DNA of 64,000 nt from Pseudoips prasinana (taxonomy: Eukaryota > Arthropoda > Insecta > Lepidoptera > Nolidae): contig OX621240.1 of NCBI GenBank assembly GCA_951640165.1, positions 34,910,713 through 34,974,712 of the forward strand, in the 5' to 3' direction. Numbering within the stretch: position 1 is the stretch's first letter; each line of letters starts with the position of its first letter. Shown in pieces: positions 40,677 to 50,204 of this stretch. Under the pieces are notes generated by a model. That model had not been told where the DNA came from, made no database searches, and worked only from the letters and a program-made list of their open reading frames with translations. The position numbers were made by a program, and so were the translations under genes.

Positions 40677-41158
40677 TAATATATATTTAATCTAAAACAA
40701 TGAGTCTAAATAGAAATATATAGACAAAAGAACCTTTCTTAGGGACTATGAAGAGGCCCTAAGGACACAGGGAAATCCATTTTGGGGTGATACATCTACC
40801 ATAATACCATCATGAAATAATCCTATTAAGGGTGGAAATGTAATCGGCCGTGTGCGAAGGGATGTTGACAGCACAGAATCTGTTGACAAAAAGGGTTTGT
40901 AAGTTGTTAGGGTTTGTTCCATATGTACACATTCATAAAAACATTTCGTTTCTCTATGGACTACATTACAATAAATTCAAAGTGGGATTATGCTAACTAT
41001 CGTAATAGCCTGTAATGTGCAAAATGAATTAACTTTATGTTTGTTCTACTTATCTATTGACTGGCCTGTTGGTCCAGTGTTAAGTGACCCTGAATGCTAA
41101 ACCTGAGGTTGTGGATTTGGTACCCACCCAGGAATAATCTTTGTAGCTATCGTTGTAG
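40677..41158. other. No feature recognised
   Basis: Only chance frames; no repeat ends recognised. 41050-41130 is a weak SINE-like stretch (GGCCTGTTGGTCCAGTG) without a clear B box. Confidence 0.4.
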
Positions 41159-41159
41159 C

Positions 41160-41245
41160 TAGTAAAGACGTCCACTGCTGGACATAGGTCTCCCCCAAGG
41201 GTTTCCGCAATGGGCCGTCTCGTGCTGCCGGCATCCAATGGCATA
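41160..41245 (-). mobile_element. RTE 3' tip
   Basis: AAGACGTCCACTGCTGGACA, TCCCCCAAGGGTTTCCGCAA and CGGCATCCAATGG: the last 80 bp of RTE, minus orientation. Confidence 0.75.
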
Positions 41246-41368
41246 TATATGTATTTAGATAAATATATGTAGGTTTATCAGTTATTTGGTTGCCATATAT
41301 AGGTTTTGCCTAGTTTGCGATCAGAGGGTAGTATGTGCCCAAGATATTTATTTATTAATTTAATATCT

Positions 41369-41632
41369 TGATGGTCACCATAGCCTAGTTGGTAGTGCTT
41401 CTGCCTACGAAGCTGGTTGTCCTGGGTTCGAATCCCGGTAAGTGCAAATATTTGTGTGATGAGCACGAATATTTGTTTCTGAGTCATGGATGTTTTCTAT
41501 GTATATGTATTTATCTATCTATATAAGTATGTATATCGTCGCCTGGTACCCATAGTACAAGCTTTGCTTAGTTTGGGGCTAGGATGATCTGTGTGACATT
41601 GTCCCCAGTTATTATATTATTATATTATATTA
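41369..41632 (+). mobile_element. SINE S1, full length
   Basis: Head with A box TAGCCTAGTTGG and B box GGTTCGAATCC. Body GATGAGCACGAATATTTG. 3' end GTACCCATAGTACAAGC and GGCTAGGATGATCTGTGTGA. TTATTATA tail. Confidence 0.87.
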
Positions 41633-41789
41633 TATCTTAGTGTTAGTGCCTTTGTTGTTTTAGAATTTCTTAAAAGAATATTCCTTCAATCAGATTTAGA
41701 CCCGACCCCGAATTTAAAATCATTATCTACATTATCATTATCTACAGTCGAACAAATTGGCGCTAGACCAACGATGTGGTCAATTGTTG

Positions 41790-42265
41790 GTTTAATGGTT
41801 AGAGTCCCTGACTGCAAAGCCAGAGGTCGTGGGTTCGATTCCCACCGGGACAAATGTTTGTGTGATGAACACGATTGTTTGTTCTGTATCAGGGGCTCTA
41901 CTGGCTAAGTCGCCCAACATCGTTTTCGTGAATGGCGTTCAAATAAATAAAGGTTAAAAATTACTTAATCAATTGTTTAATCGGCTTTCATGACCACATG
42001 TGACGTCATAAACGGTCCGGAATCGATTGTCAACGTTGCAGCCGATTTACGATTGATTTAGTCATTTTTAACCTTTATTTATTTGAACGCCATTCACGAA
42101 AACGATGTTCGGCGACTTAGCTGGTGGAGCCCCTTGGTGTAATTTATGCATAAAATGTAGGTATGTATTAGGAAAAATATAAGAATGTTTTTTCAATTGA
42201 CTGGTTGCCATAGTCTGCCTAGTTAAGGATCAGATGGTAATGTGTTTATCCCAAGATTTTTATTA
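41790..42265 (+). mobile_element. SINE S2-like copy interrupted by a MITE
   Basis: Head TTTAATGGTTAGAGTCCC with B box GTGGGTTCGATTCCC at 41790-41889. After the MITE the body and tail resume (GGTGTAATTTATGCATAAAA, TGGTTGCCATAGTCTGCCTA, GGATCAGATGG). Confidence 0.7.
41890..42136. mobile_element. MITE family M, complete
   Basis: 247 bp with arms of about 75 bp: CAGGGGCTCTACTGGCTAAG on the left, CTTAGCTGGTGGAGCCCC on the right. The centre has CACATGTGACGTCATAAACG. The CAGGG-type ends suggest hAT ancestry, but no 8-bp target duplication is evident. Related copies are at 14531 and 39733. Confidence 0.82.
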
Positions 42266-42344
42266 CATTAAAACCATTTTTATTTTGATTGCCAAGACTT
42301 TCCTTCACATAATACGTATTACAGTTAACAAAAAAGGTACTTAA

Positions 42345-42650
42345 GTGTTCGCCTGTGATTTTTCAGCGTTACACCCGAGAGTTTTAAAGCAATTTTCTTT
42401 GTCAACCGAGTCAAGGACAAGCGTCGGCCTGTCACTCGTTTCTAGAATACTTTTTGACCCGATTTCGGGGTTGAAATTTCTTTTGGCGCCTCAGGCGTAC
42501 GATAAAACAGGCACTGGCAAATCAAGTCTTAAGGCGATACGTAACTGGAGCTACTTGAGAGATCAGACGTTTTATTTGAAAGGAGATCGGTGGAATCGTA
42601 ATGTCGAATGGTTATGGCAATCATTGCTATCCTATCTTTCAATACTTTAA
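42345..42650 (+). CDS. Open frame of 101 codons, unrecognised
   Basis: Not recognised. The frame (starting MFACDFSALHPRVLKQFSLS) has no signal peptide, membrane segment or cysteine pattern. It lies in the longest piece of the 36-43 kb segment not covered by known repeats (42270-42727). No splice-site or promoter support is visible. It is probably a chance ORF, possibly a relic exon. Confidence 0.15.
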   Translation: MFACDFSALHPRVLKQFSLSTESRTSVGLSLVSRILFDPISGLKFLLAPQAYDKTGTGKSSLKAIRNWSYLRDQTFYLKGDRWNRNVEWLWQSLLSYLSIL

Positions 42651-42727
42651 ACCGGTTTTTGGCAGACAATGGGTTATGGTGTGGTATGGTATAGGATGGT
42701 TAAAAGATTAATAATATAATTATTTAA

Positions 42728-42800
42728 AAGTCCTTGGACATTATTCACAGACGGTCATCTGATTCCAAACTAACAGAGTTTGTACTATGGAAGATAACTC
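42728..42800 (-). mobile_element. SINE S2 tail fragment
   Basis: GGACATTATTCACAGACGGT, CATCTGATTCCAAACTAACA, GTTTGTACTATGGAAG: the last 70 bp of S2. Confidence 0.7.
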
Positions 42801-42854
42801 ATGTACAGCTTTTGTTTTGTAATAATAATAATATATTTATAATAATAAAATAAA

Positions 42855-43185
42855 ATAAAAATAAAAAAAGGTTTTTATTCACGTAGACTTTAAAAAAGCG
42901 CTTGTAAATAGTCAGAACATGTTTGTAGTAATATAGTTGTATACATTATTATTTCTAGTAATATAGATATTTAGGTACATATTGTATTTATTGTATGAAC
43001 ACATTTATAAAATTTATATAGCAATGATATTTAGCTAGCTCGTATCAAGTTATTATCAAGAGATTATGTTTAATTATCTAGTTTAAGTCTAACATTTTTA
43101 CTACATATTGTCAATGGTTCTGTCTATATTAAGGTATTATTATTATGACGGACCTTGTGTTAATAACGACGGTCGCGCTTTAACG
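42855..43185 (-). mobile_element. LINE family A 3' end
   Basis: Minus-strand copy of the block at 9354-9712, including GGTTTTTATTCACGTAGACT and ACGGTCGCGCTTTAACGCT. Its 5' side continues into an inverted duplicate ACTAAAGCGCGACCGTCG (43193-43210). Confidence 0.7.
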
Positions 43186-43239
43186 CTAATGCACTAAAGC
43201 GCGACCGTCGCAATTTAATGCTAATAATGTAATTATATG

Positions 43240-43340
43240 CTAATATTTATATGTCCGTCAAACTGACTAAAGTTGTAAGGGCCTGTACTTAGTTATAAGA
43301 TCGATTTAATGTACCAACTTCACTGCGAATAAAGAATATG
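43240..43340 (+). mobile_element. LINE family J 3' end
   Basis: CGTCAAACTGACTAAAGTTG, TAAGGGCCTGTACTTAG and GCGAATAAAGAATATGAAT match 24601-24715 in the opposite orientation. Confidence 0.6.
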
Positions 43341-43344
43341 AATA

Positions 43345-43497
43345 TACATACTTATATAGATAAATACACCTGGACTCAGGACGAACAGACATGTTTATGC
43401 ACACCAATATCTGTACTGGGTAAGAATCGAGCCCACGACCTACGGCCGGCGTGATAGGCCTACCTATCCACCACCACGCCAACCACCCCGTCAATAA
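43345..43497 (-). mobile_element. SINE S2 head and body
   Basis: On the minus strand: GACGGGGTGGTTGGCGTGG (head), GTGGGCTCGATTCTTACCC (B box region), CATAAACATGTCTGTTCGTC. The 3' tail is absent. Confidence 0.65.
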
Positions 43498-43732
43498 TGA
43501 ATATTAAAAATACTGTTGCTATTTGCATCATGTTTGCAAAAATGAGTGACAATTGACTAAACTCAAACTCAAATATTTTATTCGCTAAAATATGGGTTAT
43601 AAAAGATCTTAAAAATAATACAACGTACGATCCATATTAGCCTTTCGGCGTGCAAATATTGACAATTATTGTATTTACAATTTTTTTTACTAATCAAATT
43701 TAATCAATTATTTAATTTGCCCATTTTATTAA

Positions 43733-45068
43733 TCTATACATATAATAAAATCGTAGGAAAGTCAAAACTGTACATTGAATATTTTTTAAAAGGATACTTG
43801 GGGCGTGATCTACAATCGATATCGAAACCAAAAATATAGTTTTTAGAATTTTTGTCTGTTTGTCTGTATGTATGTATGTCCGGGCTAAACTCAAAAACTA
43901 CTCCATGGATTAACTTCAAATTTTGCATTAATATTACTAATAGGTCGGGTCAACATATAGGCTACATATTATCACGCTATCACCTACGGGGGAGGAGCTG
44001 TGATCTTATCTATACATATAATAAAATCGTAGGAAAGTCAAAACTGTACATTGAATATTTTTTTAAAAGGATACTTGGGGCGTGATCTACAATCGATATC
44101 GAAACCAAAAATATAGTTTTTAGAATTTTTGTCTGTTTGTCTGTATGTATGTCCGGGCTAAACTCAAAAACTACTCCATGCATTAACTTCAAATTTTGCA
44201 TTAATATTACTTATAGGTCGGGTCAACATATAGGCTACATATTATCACGCTATCACCTACGGGGGAGGAGCTGTGATCTTATCTATACATATAATAAAAT
44301 CGTAGGAAAGTCAAAACTGTACATTGAATATTTTTTTAAAAGGATACTTGGGGCGTGATCTACAAGCGATATCGAAAACAAAACTATAGTTTTTAGAATT
44401 TTTGTCTGTTTGTCTGTATGTATGTCCGGGCTAAACTCAAAAACTACTCCATGGATTAACTTCAAATTTTGCATTAATATTACTTAGAGGTCGGGTCAAC
44501 ATATAGGCTACATATTATCACGCTATCACTTACGGGGGAGGAGCTGTGATCTTATCTATACATATAATAAAATCGTAGGAAAGTCAAAACTGTACATTGA
44601 ATATTTTTTTAAAAGGATACTTGGGGCGTGATCTACAATCGATATCGAAACCAAAAATATAGTTTTTAGAATTTTTGTCTGTTTGTCTGTATGTATGTCC
44701 GGGCTAAACTCAAAAACTACTCCATGGGTTAACTTCAAATTTTGCATCAATATTACTAAGAGGTCGGGTCAACCTAATCTCATGGGAGTTACCTTTGTGA
44801 TTAATGCATCGTTGATAATTTTTTTACTTTATTTGACTTATTGACTTTACTTAAGGACAATTGATGACATCGGGTAATTTTTTTTAAATAACAGTAGCAA
44901 AGTAGTCTTAAGTTTATTTCATAGCTAGGTTATTTATAGGTTAGGTTTTCTTAAATTTATATTGCTTATTTCTTTTAAAAGTTATATTTTTTAGAATAAG
45001 CTATAAGTAAGTAGTTATATTGGTTATCATTCAAAATTGTCGCGGACGAAGTCGCGGGCACCAGCTAG
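43733..45068 (+). mobile_element. Chimeric Helitron: four tandem 5' units plus a foreign 3' end
   Basis: TCTATACATATAATAAAATC begins at 43733, 44009, 44282 and 44555 (periods 276, 273, 273). Each unit is the 5' three quarters of the Lep1-like Helitron seen whole at 24288 and lacks the 3' hairpin and CTAG. The fourth unit stops at 44773 and is joined to the 3' segment of Helitron family B (compare 25698-25985). That segment ends with hairpin CGCGGACGAAGTCGCG and GGGCACCAGCTAG|T at 45065-45068. The base before the first TC is A and the base after CTAG is T, so the 1,336-bp whole behaves as one insertion. Small antisense frames in each unit are repeat artefacts. Confidence 0.85.
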
Positions 45069-45119
45069 TATACTAATATAATGCTGCAAATGCTTGCTGC
45101 AAAATTGCTTTTTTGAATA

Positions 45120-45215
45120 ACTTTATATTAAGATAACGCCCGCGTATGTAAATGGCTGCCTGTGTCGCGGGGTACCTTACAAATATAATTGACGGACAAA
45201 ATAGATCGACAGTCC
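45120..45215 (-). mobile_element. SINE S3 3' fragment
   Basis: AACGCCCGCGTATGTAAATG, CTGTGTCGCGGGGTACCTTA and AATTGACGGACAAAATA are the S3 3' half in minus orientation. Confidence 0.7.
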
Positions 45216-46104
45216 TTAAGATACGACCAATATTTGAGTTACACATTGTATACAAGGTGTAACTCAAATAGTGAAGAAAATTTAAGGTATTTATGTACGA
45301 AACTTAACAAACCACAGAAACCCAGTTTGTAAAATACGTGAAAATCTTATTACGTCGTACCCATATTGTGGTGGTTTTCCAAAGGAAGAGTTAAAGTAGG
45401 TGTTGTGTTGTTTCAACAGTAATTAAACTATGTTATATAGTTTATGGTTTTTACAAGGAATGATACTCATAGAAATTAGATTTTTATTATTACCTCTTGT
45501 ACTGACGTGACAGATGAACTGCCAAAACTTTGTCATATACCTCACTTGTAATGATTTGTGATTGGTCGAGAGCGAATAATATATATTTTTTCAAATATAA
45601 ATATTATCTATTCCTTGTAGTGCTATAATTCGTTTTATCGACTTTAAACGTCAGCTCATTGTTACAGCGTTGTGTTGTCGTTAAGCACATGGTGTTGAAC
45701 CAGGTGTCTATGACAGGTGACAGTTAATTGGATACCTAGGAGTAAAAAAGTTTACAGTCCAATTGACGCTAATAGGTAATAGGTTAGATTAGGCACAAAA
45801 TCTTCAGGATTCACCGACTAATTGCTGGACGAATTAATCACGTAAGTTTTTGCTTAGGTTACTTTTATCTTAACCTAATTACAGTTTCGTAATTCCAATT
45901 TTCATCGACGTTACGCAGACCTGTAAAATACAAGGCGTGATCTTTTTAGGACACCTCTAAAGATCCTGGCTCTACAACTGGATAAATGGAGAAAGCTACA
46001 CAGACAAGAACCAATCACTTAAATTTTGGATGAATGGATGACCCCTAAAAAGCAAATATTTGCCACTAAAAACGCCTTAAAGATCCACGGGACTGCGGAG
46101 GTAT
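45216..46104. other. Longest stretch here with no recognised repeat
   Basis: Apart from a 13-bp-arm hairpin (ATTTGAGTTACAC...GTGTAACTCAAAT, 45231-45271), nothing is recognised. There are no long frames. Possibly unique intergenic DNA. Confidence 0.45.
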
Positions 46105-46250
46105 TTCCGATCCGGTATGACATGGCAACCTTCAAGTAATGAGCCTATTCCTTTCTTAAAGGCCAGTGACGCACTTGCAGCACCTGTGATGTTGCGCGTG
46201 TCCATGGGCGGCGGTGATTACTAAGCATCAGGTAAACCGTTTATTCGGTT
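46105..46250 (+). mobile_element. LINE family K 3' UTR
   Basis: TATGACATGGCAACCTTCAA, TTAAAGGCCAGTGACGCACT and GTCCATGGGCGGCGGTGATT match the K block. Confidence 0.65.
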
Positions 46251-46333
46251 TTCTATAAATATATAGATAGGTACACTTTATTGCATACCACAGAATAAAA
46301 ATGTAATAATATAGACGTATATTAAATTTATGT

Positions 46334-46475
46334 ACAGACGCCAGCACAGCCAGCTACCCCAATCTGTCAAACTTCTTTCATAGATTTTTAACGTTATCAC
46401 ATAAGCATAAGGTTCACTTTCAATTGGGGAAATTTGACAATTGAAATTGGGGTAGCTTGATGTGCTGGCGTCTGT
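46334..46475. mobile_element. MITE family N, complete
   Basis: Terminal repeats CAGACGCCAGCACAGCCAGC and GCTTGATGTGCTGGCGTCTG, extended by TACCCCAAT/ATTGGGGTA. TA on both sides could be the target duplication of a Tc1/mariner-type MITE. Partial copy at 32865. Confidence 0.78.
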
Positions 46476-46567
46476 ACCTACAATTATTATCGCATATGAG
46501 CAACGTCTTCCAGTCCATCCAACGACTGGATTAGCAAATGAGAAAGGCGGCTAGTAATTAAGGCTTG

Positions 46568-46785
46568 GACTGCACGTGTGGCGCAACGGCTAAGACAGTC
46601 GCCTCTTCGCCGCTTCGTGTCGCGGGTTCGAGTCCCGCGCCGGACAACTACTTGTGTGACCCATGAATAGTTGTTCTGAGTCTGGGTGTATTTTGTGTCC
46701 GTCAATTATTTATTCGTAAAGTACCCCGCGACACAGGGATTAACTTCCGTAGTGCGGGCGTCGTCTTTAAAAATAAGTAATGTAC
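46568..46785 (+). mobile_element. SINE S3, full length
   Basis: TGCACGTGTGGCGCAACGGC (A box), CGCGGGTTCGAGTCCCGCGC (strong B box and T-arm stem), GACAACTACTTGTGTGACCC, TTTTGTGTCCGTCAATTA, AGTACCCCGCGACACAGGG, AGTGCGGGCG. The best-preserved S3 head in the window. Confidence 0.85.
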
Positions 46786-47324
46786 TGTAAATTTACTCTA
46801 AATTCTATGTTAATTAGATACTAAAACTATATTATAAAGAAATCCAGTTCGTAACAGTAAAAGTCCAAACACCGATTTCTTGAATCATCATTCATACAGA
46901 ATTCTTGTAAATAAATATACTTTTGATGGTAGAGAACAAACATTACTTTAGCGAATTATAATTGTATAAGTAATAATATGAATTTTTACATCCTTTCTGA
47001 GGAGTTATTAAAAATGTTTGCCATTTTGGTATCACAATTTCTGTGTTCAATTGTTTCGCAATAAAATCGAGACTCTGGTTTTGTAGAATTTAATATTGTA
47101 CCTCTTCGTAAATTCTCTTACATATTATTATGCTTGTGAAAGATGTATTAAAATGTTTGGCTAAAGAGTTTCTGGATCATAAACCATCATACATTCGTTA
47201 TATTTTTGAGTGATATTGGTATTATGGTGAATCGTGGTGGTGAAATAATGTTCTACGACTCACAGTATATATATGTTTATTCCACTGCATCTACACAAAT
47301 TTTCAGTATCAGCCCGGCACGGGG
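46786..47324. other. No gene seen
   Basis: A/T-rich, without ORF or recognised repeats. Confidence 0.5.
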
Positions 47325-47400
47325 TTTGCCCCGTGCCTCAGAGAGCTCGTAAAGCCGACGGTCGTTTACGCTAGCCGGTCCATCGGATCATTTTATACAT
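47325..47400 (+). repeat. Repeat Y fragment
   Basis: GCCCCGTGCCTCAGAGAGCT, CGTAAAGCCGACGGTCG and CCATCGGATCATTTTATAC. Confidence 0.5.
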
Positions 47401-47579
47401 AGGTATTTGTTTAAATATTAATACAAACTATTTAAATATTAACTTCGTACTGCTTGAAGTTCACTTAACTTTCATAATATTCCGAGGATCGAAGCCAAGT
47501 TGTAAAGTTTCCGTTAATTGTATTTAGAGAAGATAAGACAGTTATTATTATATTTACTCTTGGCATTAGTTAACAACCT

Positions 47580-48060
47580 ACTATCGTCCACAGCTGGACA
47601 TCGGCCTCCCCCAAAGGTATCTAAAAAGTTGCCATTTGGAGGGTTATGCCGTAGTCACCACGTTTGGCATACCATTTGGCGATCGTAGTTTTTGGTATAT
47701 CTATACCTAAGGAGAAAAAGGGCGTGTGATACGTCTTCCCTTTCTCATTGTTGGTGAGTGAAGAATTGGTGTTGGGTAGGAAGAGAGATACTCCTGTTGT
47801 TTTGGATAGATGGAAATTAGGTAGTTAATATGTATATAGATAAATATAATTAGTATGTATGTCAGCGTCTTTCACGAGAATAATTGTTTCCCGAGGCAAA
47901 CGCTGGCACCAAAGAGCGGTCCACAGCTCGATACCTGGTGTTATTTGTTGAAGCCTTATAGTACAAAAGTAGCGCTGCTGCACGACTACCTGGTGTATCC
48001 CTTAGTCGCCTTTTCTGATACCTACGGGACGGTATGGGGTGGCTATGTTATTCTTTCTCG
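47580..48060 (-). mobile_element. RTE deletion derivatives, broken
   Basis: 47583-47700 has the 3' tip (CGTCCACAGCTGGACATCGG) and 5' landmarks (CACCACGTTTGGCATACC, GGCGATCGTAG). 47890-48055 is a second degraded piece (AGCGGTCCACAGCTCGATAC, CCTACGGGACGGTATGGGG). Confidence 0.5.
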
Positions 48061-48904
48061 GCCGGAAACCACATTTATTAACCATAAATATTGTAGATAT
48101 TTATGATTGTACAAATCAATGGCACAGGTTTTTATAAGTATTTAATTTACACTATTGTCATAAAGGTAGCATTTAAGATGTATTAGTTTATGAGCGTATC
48201 GCCTACAAACTGCATTGCAGTTTGGCGTGTAAAAATAATTGTATAAATTTATTAAATGCCTTAAAAAAACACAAAAATGGTATTTCATAATTTTGATATT
48301 AAGAAAATAAGCTTTGCCTACGTAGATGATGTTATTAATTTTGTTGTATAAAATATTAATGCTTAATTTTTTTTTTGATAACTTTGATTTTAGTTTGAAA
48401 ATTTTTACGTCTTAACTCTTTGTTTCCGTAACGAGCGACCTAAGTCTCCTTCTTGTGGCCCTGGTCGATATTCTCTTCGTTTGGAGCGTTTCCATTGATC
48501 ACTATGACAAAGATTGACTCCCAAACTCATTATTAGGTTTATGTTCGCTCGAGGTGTTTTTATTTTCGTCAATCTCTGTTAAAGAAATTTTATTTTGCTG
48601 CATTTTTTCGCTTTACATTTTCGTCAATTTGAAAGATTTGGGGCTATGTCGCTTGCCGATTTTCTTTACAATCTCATTCCCAGATATGTTATACAGGGAG
48701 CTATAGAAGAGTTGATTAATACTTTGAAAAATAATCTGTAATATTTACTTGTATTTATAAATTATTCGTATTGTTTTCTTTTCTGACTTGTTTGACATAT
48801 TATTTTTTATTTAAACTTTATGCACGTGTAAGTACAAAGGCGGACTTAATGCCTAAGGTATTTTCTCCCAGTCAACCTTAAGGTGGTGCAGAGATAATTA
48901 GATA
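48061..48904. other. No gene seen
   Basis: Mostly A/T-rich. 48190-48250 resembles the TATCGC-TACAAACT segment of the 39-kb tandem repeat. Nothing else is recognised. Confidence 0.45.
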
Positions 48905-49290
48905 AAGTCAAAGTCAAAATCATTTATTCCGTAAAAATGTTACATTTATGTGGAATCGTCATATTTTTTACCCTACCGTGCAGTGCATGACGTGGCAGCT
49001 ACTGAGAAACACTGCCAGAAAACTCAGTAGGAATCCTTTTTTAAAATAAAATATACTTAAGATTAATTACAATCATGTGTGTTGAATCAGAACAACTCAA
49101 TCCCAAGCACTTTTACCACTTAAATAATCAGAAATTTTGTAATATGCCCTGCTACACAATTTGGCTTTAATAATTCTTTTAAACTTATTCGTAGACAATT
49201 CTCTAATATCATTGGGAAGTTTGTTATAGAATCTTATACATTGTCCCATAAAAGAGTTACTTATTTTGTGGAGACGGGTAGTATGCAATA
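48905..49290 (-). pseudogene. CR1-like LINE C-terminus and 3' UTR
   Basis: The frame 49097-49288 reads NSFMGQCIRFYNKLPNDIRE and then LCSRAYYKISDYLSGKSAWD and a stop. It is about 75 percent identical by eye to 13325-13490. The 3' UTR carries ACTGAGTTTTCTGGCAGTG on the minus strand and ends in (GACTTT)n at 48905-48920. 5'-truncated. Confidence 0.78.
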
Positions 49291-49581
49291 TGAGATTATT
49301 CTTATATCTAGTATTTACATTATGTGTATCGCTCCTTTTACAGAAGGAATCGATATTAGGTGGATTAGGTACAGATATTGTATATCGAAATAAGACATAT
49401 GGTTCCTTTTATAACCGAATTTATAAAGGAGCTCAGTCATCAATTCGATGTGTATGTTTTCATCACGTACACCGATTTATTACCGTTTTTAAATAACTAG
49501 AAAAGTCAGGGACAGCGAGATGGTTACAGATTAGATTGATAATTGTGTGAAAAACAAATGACAATGACTAATACCAGACTA

Positions 49582-49710
49582 AGTACACATGGCTACATAT
49601 CAAGCTATACATTTCCACTATAAGCTGACCTCTCATTGTATGGAAATCCTATACAACGTAGGATCAGCTTATACTGGAAATGTGTAGCTTGATGTGTAGC
49701 CGTGTGTACT
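49582..49710. mobile_element. Hairpin MITE, copy 2 of 2
   Basis: AGTACACATGGCTACATATC on the left and GATGTGTAGCCGTGTGTACT on the right, with GCTATAC/GTGTAGC and TATAAGCTGA/TCAGCTTATA inside. Centre TCTCATTGTATGGAAATCC as in copy 1. Confidence 0.75.
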
Positions 49711-49845
49711 AAGCGAGTTACTGCCGATTGAGGTGAAAGAACAAGGTGAGTAATAAGTTTCCATTTAAACTCAAACGTAGATAAGTTCAAACGTCGGACA
49801 TCTGTTGCTTAAGTAGATGACCCCGATATGGTCCCGTATAAATTA

Positions 49846-50153
49846 CTAGCTGTGCCCCGCGGATTTACCCGCGTTAAACTTTATAAATTATTACAGCCCC
49901 TCCCCCGTTGGTGATAGCGTGATAATATGTAGCCTATATGTTGACCCGACCTCTCAGTAATATTCATACAAAATTTGAAGTAAATCCATGCAGTACTTTT
50001 TGAGTTTAGCCCGGACATACATACAGACAATCAGACAAAAATTTTAAAAATTTTTGGCTTCGCTATCGATAGTAGATCACTCCCCAGTTATCCTTTTAAA
50101 AAAATATTCAATGTACAGTTTTGACTTTCCTACCATTTTATTATATGTAAAGA
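49846..50153 (-). mobile_element. Non-autonomous Helitron (Lep1-like)
   Basis: CTAGCTGTGCCCCGCGGATT with the hairpin on the left. The right end is slightly diverged (CATTTTATTATATGTAAAGA). Confidence 0.8.
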
Positions 50154-50204
50154 TAAGATAACGAAAACTGTTTATAATCTCAGGATTTGTACAACTTTAT
50201 AATA

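Noticed and set aside
41369..41445. Possible tRNA gene
   Set aside because: It is the head of an S1 SINE. The same head and body occur at three other places.
43712..44750. A series of nearly identical 60-77 codon frames on both strands
   Set aside because: They repeat with the 273-bp Helitron units and reflect the tandem array, not a gene family.
46568..46640. Possible tRNA gene
   Set aside because: The A and B boxes are good, but the sequence continues into the S3 SINE body shared by several dispersed copies.
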